DNA of 49,837 nt from a bacterium (lineage in GTDB: Bacteria; Blakebacterota; Blakebacteria; Blakebacterales; Blakebacteraceae), in assembly GCA_025774615.1 (NCBI GenBank), contig JALGVQ010000003.1:1-49837 (forward strand). Direction: 5' to 3'. This document shows positions 1 through 7,434 of this stretch, piece by piece (the first letter of the stretch is position 1; each line of letters begins with the position of its first letter). The notes under the pieces were generated by a model. That model saw nothing but the letters and a program-made list of their open reading frames with translations. It searched no databases and was not told the DNA's origin. Made by a program: the position numbers and the translations under genes.

Positions 1-246
1 AGTCAGGTCGTTCCCATCGACATGGAGCCTGATCGAGTTGATGTCGAGCTGCCGCTCTGAGTCGATGAAGGAGATCGAGATCATCGAGGTGGTTTGTGGT
101 ACCGTCTCTCCCGGTTCGGGGGAGAGGATGAGGGTATTGAACACAGGTTCCTGGGCCGAGGCATTCCACAGGGGAACGACGATCAGCGCGACCAGCACTC
201 CCCGGAGAAGGAGCCGCGCGGGCTGAAATCGTGATGTAATACGCAT
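1..246 (-). CDS. Secreted protein, N-terminal part (runs off left edge)
   Basis: This gene is not in the ORF track because it has no stop inside the window. Reading the minus strand from the ATG at 246 gives 82 codons without a stop. It starts MRITSRFQPARLLLRG, followed by a hydrophobic stretch and a signal-peptidase-like site (NASAQ), so the protein is exported. The mature part (LSPEPGETVPQTTSMISISF, then SIRLHVDGNDLT) has the beta-rich, Ig-like look of large surface or outer-membrane proteins. A GGGAG ribosome site lies about 7 bases before the ATG. It begins 19 bases after the FecR gene and is probably the third gene of that operon. The rest of the protein is not visible and I assign no function. 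Confidence 0.75.
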   Translation of the reverse strand, partial: MRITSRFQPARLLLRGVLVALIVVPLWNASAQEPVFNTLILSPEPGETVPQTTSMISISFIDSERQLDINSIRLHVDGNDLT

Positions 247-265
247 GGCGATTCTCCCTTCCCTC

Positions 266-1021
266 TCAGTTCAGGCCTGGTGGAATGAGCTGTGCAACCT
301 GTGACTTCGGCAGTGTGATGACCATCGTCTTCAAGTTTCCGTCCTCATCCATGAACGGGATCTCGATTTCAATCATCTCTTCCCCTGCCTCGGTGGATTC
401 TTCCTCGCTCCCAAGCGCTCTGAACGAGGTCACTTCTTCAGGATCGGTCTTGTTCACCTCGGGGGCAGCCGAGGCCTCAGTGATCGTTCCGGTAAAACCC
501 GCTGGAATCTCAACGGTACCGATATCGTTGAAGAAGTCGAGTACGCCGTCGATGGTGATGATCGTGGTCGCCCCGTCCGGAGCGACCCGTACATAGAATT
601 CAGTGCCCTTGACCGCCGCGACAGCGGTGGGTGTCTCGATCCGGTATTCGGCGTTCTCCCGGCGATTGATCCGAGCCCACAGTTCACCGATCTCGATCGT
701 CAGGGTCTTGCGCATCGCGGTGCGCTCTCCCTCTGCCCGGATCTGAAGATCACAGCTTCCATTCATCCGCATGATCGATCCGTCATCGGTGAACCGGATG
801 GCCGCCCTGGTGTTGTCTGAAGTGTACAGGTTGTCACCATGGTTCAGGATATCCCCCATCGCGCCCTCCCGTGTCTGACCTGACTCAGGCGTGACGGCAA
901 GTCGCTGGTCGAGAAGCAGCCGGTAAACGATGGCGATGTTCTGGTTCTGCGCGTATGTGGCTGTCGTAAGGATCCCGGCAAGGAGGATCCCGATCACAGC
1001 GCCTTTCAGTATCTGTCTCAT
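266..1021 (-). CDS. FecR-domain secreted protein
   Basis: The 251-residue product has an N-terminal signal peptide (ILKGAVIGILLAGILTTATYAQ). A FecR-like beta domain follows at roughly residues 45-150, with the typical run of a GD/NL loop, RFTDDGSIMRM, GELWARI and ETPTAVAAVKGTEFYV. The C-terminal third is acidic (SEEESTEAGEEMIEIEIP). Stand-alone FecR domains without a sigma-interacting N-terminus are common in secreted proteins and are not iron regulators. No inner-membrane anchor or sigma factor is present here. AGGAGG lies just before the ATG. The gene follows the 1032-2168 gene by 10 bases and precedes the edge-truncated secreted protein by 19, so the three are probably co-transcribed. A role in surface structure is inference. 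Confidence 0.8.
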   Translation of the reverse strand: MRQILKGAVIGILLAGILTTATYAQNQNIAIVYRLLLDQRLAVTPESGQTREGAMGDILNHGDNLYTSDNTRAAIRFTDDGSIMRMNGSCDLQIRAEGERTAMRKTLTIEIGELWARINRRENAEYRIETPTAVAAVKGTEFYVRVAPDGATTIITIDGVLDFFNDIGTVEIPAGFTGTITEASAAPEVNKTDPEEVTSFRALGSEEESTEAGEEMIEIEIPFMDEDGNLKTMVITLPKSQVAQLIPPGLN

Positions 1022-1031
1022 CGGCCTCCTC

Positions 1032-2168
1032 CTATCTGATGATGATGGATACGACCTGGAGCTGACCGTTCAACACCTGCTCCAGGAGGTTTCTGAGTGA
1101 GTTCAGGTTCATCGGCTGGCCATCCACGATCACCTGCCCGGTGGGCTGGAATCCTTCGAGCTGGCTCCCCACACCCTGCATCTCCTGGATCTGGTCGATC
1201 ATCTGGTTGACCTCTTCATCGACCGTTGCTCCGACAACGCCGGCCGAGGGGTCCTCCATCTTGAACCAGAAGATCGGGCTCTCGATCTCGACCGTTCCGC
1301 TCGATGTCTCAATCTGCCGATTCACCTGCCAGGCATAAGTGGCACCCGATTCGAGCTGAATCGCTGAGATCGAAGAGGGGTAGATAGCGGTCATCTGATC
1401 GGTGATCTGAGACTCCCAGACCGCGAAACCGGATATCGCCTCTTCGGCTGATGAAGCGCCTTCTGCTTTCACTACCCGTATCTGGAACCGGGTAGTTATT
1501 CCGGCCGCGGCGGCGTCGGTACTCCAGAAGAACTGTGGCGTGCTGGTTGCGACAACGGGAAGGGTCTGTCCGAATTCATCCCCCGGCCCGAGCAGGTCGA
1601 CACGGGTAGGATTGCTCACCCAAATGCTAAATGGCATAGGAGACGGGAGCAACTGCCCATATTCATCGAGGAGTTCGAACTCGAAGATGTACTGTCCCGT
1701 CGGCAGCAGACCGGTCTGCAGGATGAGGTCCTGAAGCTCATCGGTCGCGGCATCATCGTAATCGGATTCCCGGATCCTGATGTCGCTCCCCTGATCAGCG
1801 ATATCGCGGTTTGTGAAGATCCGACCGGCCGGGGGAACCCCGAAGACCGTGGTCTCGATCGAGGCCAGGTTGGGATAGCTGTCCGAGAGGGCACCGGCAC
1901 TCAGATTTTCAATTCCAAATTTAATTCGCACCGCAACATACTGTGTGTCCGCTGATGTGTTCGTAAGTAAGGCGGTGAAAAGATCAGGATGAGAGCTGGT
2001 GTCAAATGTTTCCTGGGCCAGGTTGATGAAATCGGCCACAAAGAACGTCTGCATATTCGGCTGACTCCAGGTGAACACCATGCTTACCTGCGCCCTGCCG
2101 GCGGATGGTGATAGAACCATCATGGCTACAACACCGACGGCCAGATACCGTCGTGAACCTGAGTTCAT
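1032..2168 (-). CDS. Secreted protein of unknown function with Ig/fibronectin-like domain
   Basis: The track ORF starts at 2255, but the better start is the internal ATG at 2168. It has GGAGG at a 7-base spacing and opens directly on a signal peptide (SRRYLAVGVVAMMVLSPSAGRAQ), giving 378 residues. The N-terminal half is beta-rich and describes no family I recognise. The middle (TPQFFWSTD, TRFQIRVVKAEGASS, AIQLESGATYAWQV, SPIFWFKM) reads like one Ig/fibronectin-type repeat of a kind seen in secreted proteins of Bacteroidota-like phyla. The C-terminus is a Gln-rich amphipathic segment (EEVNQMIDQIQEMQGVGSQ). It leads the FecR operon. Function unknown. Confidence 0.75.
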   Translation of the reverse strand: MNSGSRRYLAVGVVAMMVLSPSAGRAQVSMVFTWSQPNMQTFFVADFINLAQETFDTSSHPDLFTALLTNTSADTQYVAVRIKFGIENLSAGALSDSYPNLASIETTVFGVPPAGRIFTNRDIADQGSDIRIRESDYDDAATDELQDLILQTGLLPTGQYIFEFELLDEYGQLLPSPMPFSIWVSNPTRVDLLGPGDEFGQTLPVVATSTPQFFWSTDAAAAGITTRFQIRVVKAEGASSAEEAISGFAVWESQITDQMTAIYPSSISAIQLESGATYAWQVNRQIETSSGTVEIESPIFWFKMEDPSAGVVGATVDEEVNQMIDQIQEMQGVGSQLEGFQPTGQVIVDGQPMNLNSLRNLLEQVLNGQLQVVSIIIR

Positions 2169-2335
2169 GACACATACCTCCACGAGGTTTGTACTGCAGC
2201 TCTTCTGGAGCGGGGAAGAGCAGCCCGAAGCGGCGGCCCTGTAAGTGTAACGCAACAGTCGACAAAACCGCCAGCAAAAGCCACATTTCAGGTTATATTA
2301 CCTTGTACTGCTGAATCTCACCTGATCAGGGTCGC

Positions 2336-3898
2336 TCAGAGCCCGAAGAAGCGCTGAATACGTCTCAGCAGCACCCGGTCACCGCTCTCACTCTCTTCCG
2401 GTGTACCTGATTCCTCGGTAGCCCGCTCCCGTGTTTCAGTCAGTTCCTGCGTCCGCTGGTAGTAGATCGCTGCCATCTCGGCCGCGACTTCCGGATGCTC
2501 CAGGATGATCCTCGCGAAGGCTTCCTTGTCGATGATCACGATCCGGACATCCTCGATAGCTTTCACTGTCGCCGTGCGCCGGTCTCCGGCAAGCAGACTC
2601 ATCTCACCGAAGAAGTCCCTCGGTCCCAGAACCGCCACCGACGCCTCCACACCCCCCTCTTCAGAGGCCAGGAGTACCTCTACCCGCCCCTGTTCGATGA
2701 CATAGAAGGATTCACCCTCATCACCCTGCTTGACCAGAACCTCTCCACGTCCGAAGAATTTGGGCACCAACCCCTCTGACAGGCTTTCCAGTTGCTGACG
2801 CGTCAGCGGCGTGAAGATATCCACCTGGCGCAGCAGATCGGTAATGGAGTCGGCCGTCTCCTCGATAGTCAGCGTCTCCTCCTGGCGCATGTAGACGTTC
2901 CGGATCGGCCAGGGGATGGTGATGTTGTACCGCTTGAAGACGTACCAGATGTTGGTCAGCACCTCATCGGCGGTCCTCTGCATCTTCTGGTAATCCTTCA
3001 CCCAGAACCGGAGCCGGTAGATGATGGCGCTGCTCCCGTATTCATGGGTCAGAACACGTGGAGGCGGTTGCCGAAGGGCGTCCCCGCACATCAGAATCCC
3101 CTCCATGATGGCACCCTTGACCCGGTTCGGCGGCTCCTTGTACTCGGTACGCACGTAGAGGTCGATCGCAGCGCTCGGTGTGGCCAGGTTGAAGTTGCGG
3201 ATCTCGGCTTTGGCGATCACCGAGTTCGGGATGACAACGCCGACATGCTGACGTGTTTTCAGCCGGATCGCCCGCCAGTTGAGTTCCACGACCTCTCCCT
3301 CATGATCGTCGATCTCCACCCAGTCTCCCTGCCTGAACGGGCGTTCGAACTGGAGCACCACTCCCGAAAAAAGGTCACCAAGTATATTCTGCAGGGCCAG
3401 ACCCAGAACGACGGTGATAACTGCGGCGCTTCCTCCCACCGCGACCGCATTGACGTCAAAGACCTCCACCAGGATAAGGACCAGCGCCAGGACGATGATC
3501 ACCAGGCGGAGGGCATCCCTGAGAAGCTTCGGAACGGCTTCATCCCGGTTAACGAGATAAATCTCGAAAATCAGGGTGTCGATGAGTCGAGCGAAGAGGA
3601 AGGCAGCGACCAGAATAACGGCTGCATCAGCCAACCGTGTCAGAATCACTATCGTTTCACCAGGATCACCAACGGGGCCGATCAGAACCTGCAAGCCAGC
3701 CATAGCCTCCTTCCCCCCGGAACCGAAGAAGATGATGGCGGTGATCAGGATGATGAAGAGGCGGATGGAGCGTTCAAAAAGCCCGAGCCACTCCTTGCGC
3801 AACAGCCAGCGGAGAAGTGCCCAGGCGGGAACCGCAAAAAGGGCGGTGTAGAGGAGAGCCAGCAGGCCCGGCTTCAGTATCTCCAACCAGCTGTTCAT
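2336..3898 (-). CDS. MscS-family mechanosensitive channel fused to cyclic-nucleotide-binding domain
   Basis: The 520-residue product has about four N-terminal transmembrane helices (residues 10-160). The MscS core follows at about 160-340 (ALQNILGDLFSGVVLQFERPF, GDWVEIDDHEGEVVELNWR, VVIPNSVIAKAEIRNFN). A C-terminal cNMP domain at about 355-480 keeps the phosphate-binding cassette (FFGEMSLLAGDRRTATV) with the Glu and Arg that contact cAMP/cGMP. The protein is therefore likely a tension-gated channel tuned by a cyclic nucleotide, as known for the bCNG subfamily; the ligand is inferred. Its ATG overlaps the TGA of the upstream TIM-barrel gene by four bases (ATGA), so it is translationally coupled as the last gene of the mlaE operon. 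Confidence 0.9.
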   Translation of the reverse strand: MNSWLEILKPGLLALLYTALFAVPAWALLRWLLRKEWLGLFERSIRLFIILITAIIFFGSGGKEAMAGLQVLIGPVGDPGETIVILTRLADAAVILVAAFLFARLIDTLIFEIYLVNRDEAVPKLLRDALRLVIIVLALVLILVEVFDVNAVAVGGSAAVITVVLGLALQNILGDLFSGVVLQFERPFRQGDWVEIDDHEGEVVELNWRAIRLKTRQHVGVVIPNSVIAKAEIRNFNLATPSAAIDLYVRTEYKEPPNRVKGAIMEGILMCGDALRQPPPRVLTHEYGSSAIIYRLRFWVKDYQKMQRTADEVLTNIWYVFKRYNITIPWPIRNVYMRQEETLTIEETADSITDLLRQVDIFTPLTRQQLESLSEGLVPKFFGRGEVLVKQGDEGESFYVIEQGRVEVLLASEEGGVEASVAVLGPRDFFGEMSLLAGDRRTATVKAIEDVRIVIIDKEAFARIILEHPEVAAEMAAIYYQRTQELTETRERATEESGTPEESESGDRVLLRRIQRFFGL

Positions 3899-4674
3899 CC
3901 GCGCAATCCGATAGAGCGAAGGAAGCGTATCGACTGGACTGCATTATCCCGGTGCATCTCCAGTACTACGGTCGAATCAAGACACGCCCCACAGAGCTCC
4001 GGCAGGATGGTCGCATAGGGGATCTCACCCTCCCCCAGCGCGAGGTGATCATCACTCTTTCCTTCATTGTCATTGAGATGGAGGTGGGTAATCAGGTGCC
4101 CCATGGTGATGACCCACGCTGACTGGCCATCCCGGCTGTAGAGATGCACATGGGCGGGATCGAAGCACATCCGGGTACGGGCATCGGCGAAGGTATTGAA
4201 AATATCGGTAAAGAACTCGACTGTCGGTTCGTAACTGTTCTCGATACAGACCTCTACTCCCTCCTCCTCAGCGACCCCGTTCAGTTCCGCCCATACCGGC
4301 TTTGAGCGCTCCTTCCAGCCCGGGAGCACACCCGCCGGCAACAGTGGATTATGGAACGTGTGGTATACGATCTTCTGCCCGCCCAGAGCGGCGCAGACCT
4401 CCACACCCTGGATAAAGCAATTCCTGGTATAGTCACGGATAGTCGGATCGAGACTGCCGGGATTGAGGTCGAAGAGTGGTCCGTGCGTTGTCACTGCACC
4501 CGCCCGGTCTTCCAGAGTTTTCCTGATCTTCTCCGCGTCGTCGAGTGCTCCCTTCCCCATCAACCAACTGGTATCATAGAGGGTTACCTCGAGCCCCAGA
4601 CCTTCCTCCTCCACCCAATCGAGCACTGATTCCACCTCATCGAAGGAAACACTCAGCAATAATTGCCCGATCAT
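3895..4674 (-). CDS. Sugar phosphate isomerase/epimerase-like TIM-barrel protein
   Basis: The 259-residue product has the AP-endonuclease-2/xylose-isomerase-like TIM-barrel pattern. Candidate metal ligands appear in order: THGPLFDL near residue 65, CIENSYE, CFDPAHVHLYS, HLHLNDN and VLEMHRD near the end. Family members isomerise or epimerise sugars or inositols, or act as endonuclease IV; the short length and HLNDN/GEGEI motif fit the epimerase-like branch. The substrate cannot be read from the sequence. It overlaps mlaD upstream and the MscS gene downstream by four bases on each side, which ties it to the lipid-transport operon although no known Mla system uses such an enzyme. Confidence 0.85.
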   Translation of the reverse strand: MIGQLLLSVSFDEVESVLDWVEEEGLGLEVTLYDTSWLMGKGALDDAEKIRKTLEDRAGAVTTHGPLFDLNPGSLDPTIRDYTRNCFIQGVEVCAALGGQKIVYHTFHNPLLPAGVLPGWKERSKPVWAELNGVAEEEGVEVCIENSYEPTVEFFTDIFNTFADARTRMCFDPAHVHLYSRDGQSAWVITMGHLITHLHLNDNEGKSDDHLALGEGEIPYATILPELCGACLDSTVVLEMHRDNAVQSIRFLRSIGLRG

Positions 4675-5579
4675 GGGAGTCCCTGCTTTCCCCCGGTCGA
4701 ATCAGGAGGTCGGACCTTGAACAACATCTGCCACATTGAATATCTGTTCATGTCGGCAAGAAGCCGGTGCAGTTCATCGAGTACGGCTTCCATCTGTTCC
4801 AGGTTCCTGTCGATCCGGGGACCTGTTGAATCGAGCATCGAGTCGGCGTTCCTGGTCAGGGCACTGAGGTTGCCGATCAGGGTCAGCGTCGTGTCGAGTG
4901 TCGCCGAAAAGCGCGGACGATTCTCATCGATGACACTGTTGACAAGATCGAGCGAGTGAGCCGCCGATCGCATCGCGTATCGCAGGCTGTCAGCGAGTAC
5001 GACAAGTTCATATTCGAGCAGCGCGAACGTCTCCCTGGCGAACACCATGGTGTTGGTGAACTCATCGATCAGATTCCCCGCTCTCTCAGGATCGAGTATC
5101 TCAGCCAGATTGCTTGCCACGAGTTCGACCGTCTGGGCGAGTGTGTCGGCCCGGCTGATCATCTGGGCGAGTCCGGGAGAGGTGATCTGGGGAAGTATCG
5201 CTCCATCCATGAGACGGGCCCCGGGGAGTTCAGGGATCCGCAGATCCACGACAGCATCACCCACGAGTCCGCCCACGGCGCCGATCGAAGCTGCCGTTCC
5301 TTCGAAGAGGGGAAAATCGGCATCTACCGCCAGGGTCAGATCGAAATAAAAGGGGGTTTCATCAACCACCGGGGTTATCAGCGTGAGCTCACCGACCCGG
5401 TATCCCGATACGTACACGGCGGTGCCCCGACGTACAGCCGGGAGAGTATCCACCTGGATGTGCAGATTGATCTTCTCTTTTTCAAGGATTCCCGCGACCG
5501 TGATGAGCGCGGCTACCACCGCCGCAATGGCCCCGAGAACGAAGAGTCCCAGCGCGAAATCCTGACGCTCGAAATTCAT
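4671..5579 (-). CDS. mlaD: MlaD/MCE-domain substrate-binding protein
   Basis: The 302-residue product has one N-terminal membrane anchor (FALGLFVLGAIAAVVAALITVAGIL). An MCE domain at about 40-125 follows (VDTLPAVRRGTAVYVSGYRVGEL, AASIGAVGGLVGDAVVDL). A long, mostly helical C-terminal region may extend across the periplasm. MCE proteins form hexameric rings that pass lipids between inner and outer membrane with an MlaE permease and an MlaF ATPase. It is longer than E. coli MlaD (about 180 residues) and nearer to other MCE proteins with helical tails. It starts two bases after the degenerate ATPase gene and overlaps the TIM-barrel gene by four bases. Confidence 0.9.
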   Translation of the reverse strand: MNFERQDFALGLFVLGAIAAVVAALITVAGILEKEKINLHIQVDTLPAVRRGTAVYVSGYRVGELTLITPVVDETPFYFDLTLAVDADFPLFEGTAASIGAVGGLVGDAVVDLRIPELPGARLMDGAILPQITSPGLAQMISRADTLAQTVELVASNLAEILDPERAGNLIDEFTNTMVFARETFALLEYELVVLADSLRYAMRSAAHSLDLVNSVIDENRPRFSATLDTTLTLIGNLSALTRNADSMLDSTGPRIDRNLEQMEAVLDELHRLLADMNRYSMWQMLFKVRPPDSTGGKQGLP

Positions 5580-5581
5580 AT

Positions 5582-6412
5582 TCAGGACGCCTCTTTCTGT
5601 TCCAGAATGTCAGTCGGGTGGCTCATTCCCCTCCGGTCGTACTCCCGGGGGTTCTCATTGAAGACCACCCTGCCTTGATCGATGATGATAAGTCGGTCCA
5701 CGTATCTGAATAAACCCTCATGCAGTCCCTGTGAAGTGATAAGTACCCCGGGGTTCGCCGGTCTCGGATCATGGCCGATCCACTCGGGAGGCGTGGGACC
5801 GAATGCGAGATCGAGCAGTTCACTCCCCGACGAGCTGTCTATATCCATCAGGGGGTCTTCCAGAATCAGGAAGGGCGGCCGCATGGCCCATGCCCGGGCC
5901 AGCGCGACCCGCTTGCGGGATGCTTCATCCAGTTCCGCGGGACGGAGTTGACAGATTTCTCTGAGACGACAGCGGTCGATCAGCGGTTCAATGCGTTCCG
6001 TTACTCCCTGTACGTCGGTGAAGCGGGTATGGTAGAGCGCCGGGAGCGCCACATTATACCAGACGGTGAGGTTGTGTATCAGACCACTGTTGTGGAAGAG
6101 GTAGCCAACCATATGACGTAGTGCCAGTCGCTGACGCTCACTGAGGTCGTGATGGATCGTGCCCAGCAGTTCCATCTCCCCTTCATCCTGGGTTTCCACA
6201 CCGATAGCGATCCTGGGCACCAGGCGGGCACACCACTCCGATTCGACGATAAGCGCCACGATCTCTCCACCGATGACCTCGAAATTCAGTCCTTCGAACA
6301 GAATCTCGTCTCCATGTGAGGCCCGGAGATCTCTGCAGGTGAGAACCGGCCGCCCCTCGAACGCCGATCCACCGTCACCGATCACTTCTGATAATGTGGT
6401 ATCCCGTTTCAC
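5582..6412 (-). CDS. Degenerate ABC ATPase-like protein of MCE transporter (pseudo-MlaF)
   Basis: The position between mlaE and mlaD, the 276-residue length and motifs such as VGYLFHNSGLIHNLTVW and SRKRVALARA identify an MlaF-type ABC subunit. Every catalytic motif is altered. The Walker A position reads VESEWCAR (no glycines; Lys replaced by Ala62 and Thr by Arg63). The Q-loop Gln is His107. The LSGGQ signature is LDEAS. Walker B ends LILEDP, with the DE pair swapped. The H-loop reads ITSQ, without His. The frame is open throughout and neighbouring frames contain no intact P-loop, so this is not a simple frameshift. GTG start at 6412 with GAGG 8 bases upstream. It probably binds the permease without hydrolysing ATP; an active ATPase would have to be encoded elsewhere. 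Confidence 0.85.
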   Translation of the reverse strand: MKRDTTLSEVIGDGGSAFEGRPVLTCRDLRASHGDEILFEGLNFEVIGGEIVALIVESEWCARLVPRIAIGVETQDEGEMELLGTIHHDLSERQRLALRHMVGYLFHNSGLIHNLTVWYNVALPALYHTRFTDVQGVTERIEPLIDRCRLREICQLRPAELDEASRKRVALARAWAMRPPFLILEDPLMDIDSSSGSELLDLAFGPTPPEWIGHDPRPANPGVLITSQGLHEGLFRYVDRLIIIDQGRVVFNENPREYDRRGMSHPTDILEQKEAS

Positions 6413-6425
6413 CTATTCGACCTCA

Positions 6426-7244
6426 TCAGTAGTAAAAGAGCACCGAGACGATCGCGGATGCCAGGAACACGAGCGCAAGACATTCCACGACGGCACGCGT
6501 CGTCGCCTTCGGTACATCGGTTGGGGCGCCCCTGACCACCAGCCCGTGGAAGGACGGGAGCAGCGCGATGATCGCCCCGAAGAGCATCCCTTTCAGACCG
6601 GTGACCCAGAGATCGGCAATAGTCGCCTGATCGATGATGTAGGTGAGATAGGTACCCAGACTCATGCTGGTGGTCATCTGCGCGGCGAGAAATCCAAAGA
6701 GGATCGCGACGACATCGAAATAGACCACCAGGCACATGGTAGCCAGGGTTACACCTACGAGCCGCGGAAACACCACGTAGTGAAGCGGATCGATCCCCAT
6801 CGTCTCCAGGGCGGTTATCTCCTCCATCACCTGATTGGTGCCGAGTTCGGCGGCGATTGCGGTCCCTGATCGTCCGATTACCACCACAGCTGTCATCAGG
6901 GGACCGAGTTCCCTGATCACGGCGGCGACGAAGACCATACCGATGATCCCCTCGAATCCGACCTTCGAGGCCTGACTCAGTGTCTGGATGACGATCAGCG
7001 CGGAGATGGCGGCAGAGATAAAGGTCAGGAAGGGCAGCGCCTGCAGTCCGGTGAACTTGAGCTGATTGAGAATGACGCGCCAGGTGTATCCGATACCGTG
7101 AGAGCCGAGCCGGAAAAGCACGCCTCCCACCTGAGCGGCGAATCTGACCTTGTTGGAGATCCGCTTCAGAGAGGTTCGGGTTCGGGTTCCCACCCTCCCC
7201 ACAAAACCGGTAATTCCGTTTGCTGAAACAGGTGCGCTGGACAT
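6426..7244 (-). CDS. mlaE: MlaE-family lipid transport permease
   Basis: The 272-residue product has about five transmembrane segments. It carries the MlaE family core: FISAAISALIVIQTL, FVAAVIRELGPLMTAVVVIGRSGTAIAAELG, then EEITALETMGIDPLHYVVFPRLVG. MlaE is the inner-membrane channel of MCE lipid transporters and pairs with an ATPase and an MCE ring. It is the first gene of the operon. There is no Shine-Dalgarno sequence before the ATG. Instead a TTGCCG-N18-TATACT promoter ends 8 bases upstream, suggesting a leaderless message. The next gene follows after 13 bases. Confidence 0.92.
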   Translation of the reverse strand: MSSAPVSANGITGFVGRVGTRTRTSLKRISNKVRFAAQVGGVLFRLGSHGIGYTWRVILNQLKFTGLQALPFLTFISAAISALIVIQTLSQASKVGFEGIIGMVFVAAVIRELGPLMTAVVVIGRSGTAIAAELGTNQVMEEITALETMGIDPLHYVVFPRLVGVTLATMCLVVYFDVVAILFGFLAAQMTTSMSLGTYLTYIIDQATIADLWVTGLKGMLFGAIIALLPSFHGLVVRGAPTDVPKATTRAVVECLALVFLASAIVSVLFYY

Positions 7245-7252
7245 GGAGCGAT

Positions 7253-7282
7253 AGTATAGGGACGCTCAGGAGACCTCGGCAA
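7253..7282 (-). promoter_or_regulatory. Promoter of mlaE operon, probably leaderless
   Basis: On the minus strand TTGCCG (7282-7277), an 18-base spacer and TATACT (7258-7253) form a good sigma-70-type promoter. TATACT ends 8 bases before the mlaE ATG, so the transcript should start within about 1-4 bases of the start codon. No ribosome-binding site exists in that space. Nearly the same arrangement precedes the AAA+ ATPase gene at 32301. Confidence 0.6.
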
Positions 7283-7363
7283 CCCTCAGGTCATATGAAC
7301 CGGATACCCTGAACTGCAACTGATGGCCTGGAACTGCAATAATCTGTGTGAGAAGAGTGGCAT

Positions 7364-7392
7364 TTGCCTGAAACCGGACAGACCGTTAAAGT
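7364..7392 (+). promoter_or_regulatory. Candidate promoter of the diguanylate cyclase gene
   Basis: TTGCCT (7364-7369), a 17-base spacer and TAAAGT (7387-7392) match the -35/-10 style seen elsewhere in the window, although the -10 is weak. The predicted start near 7399 leaves a leader of about 33 bases that contains the AGGAGG site at 7420-7425. The remainder of the 7245-7431 gap shows only a short direct repeat (GAACTGCAA twice). Confidence 0.35.
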
Positions 7393-7417
7393 AATATGAT
7401 ACCCCTTGTATGATGAC

Positions 7418-7434
7418 AGAGGAGGAAGCTCCTG
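7418..7434 (+). promoter_or_regulatory. Ribosome-binding site that points to a CTG start
   Basis: AGAGGAGG (7418-7425) is the strongest Shine-Dalgarno match near this gene. Six bases later, in frame with the GGDEF ORF, lies CTG (7432-7434). Two TGA codons lie just upstream in the same frame, so translation cannot start earlier. The track start, ATG at 7564, has no ribosome site before it. The AGGAG/CTCCT bases around the site could also pair into a small hairpin. Confidence 0.5.

Noticed and set aside
2792-4018. 408-codon plus-strand ORF
   Set aside because: Lies antisense to the MscS-cNMP gene, has a charged, composition-biased product with no family motif and no ribosome site.
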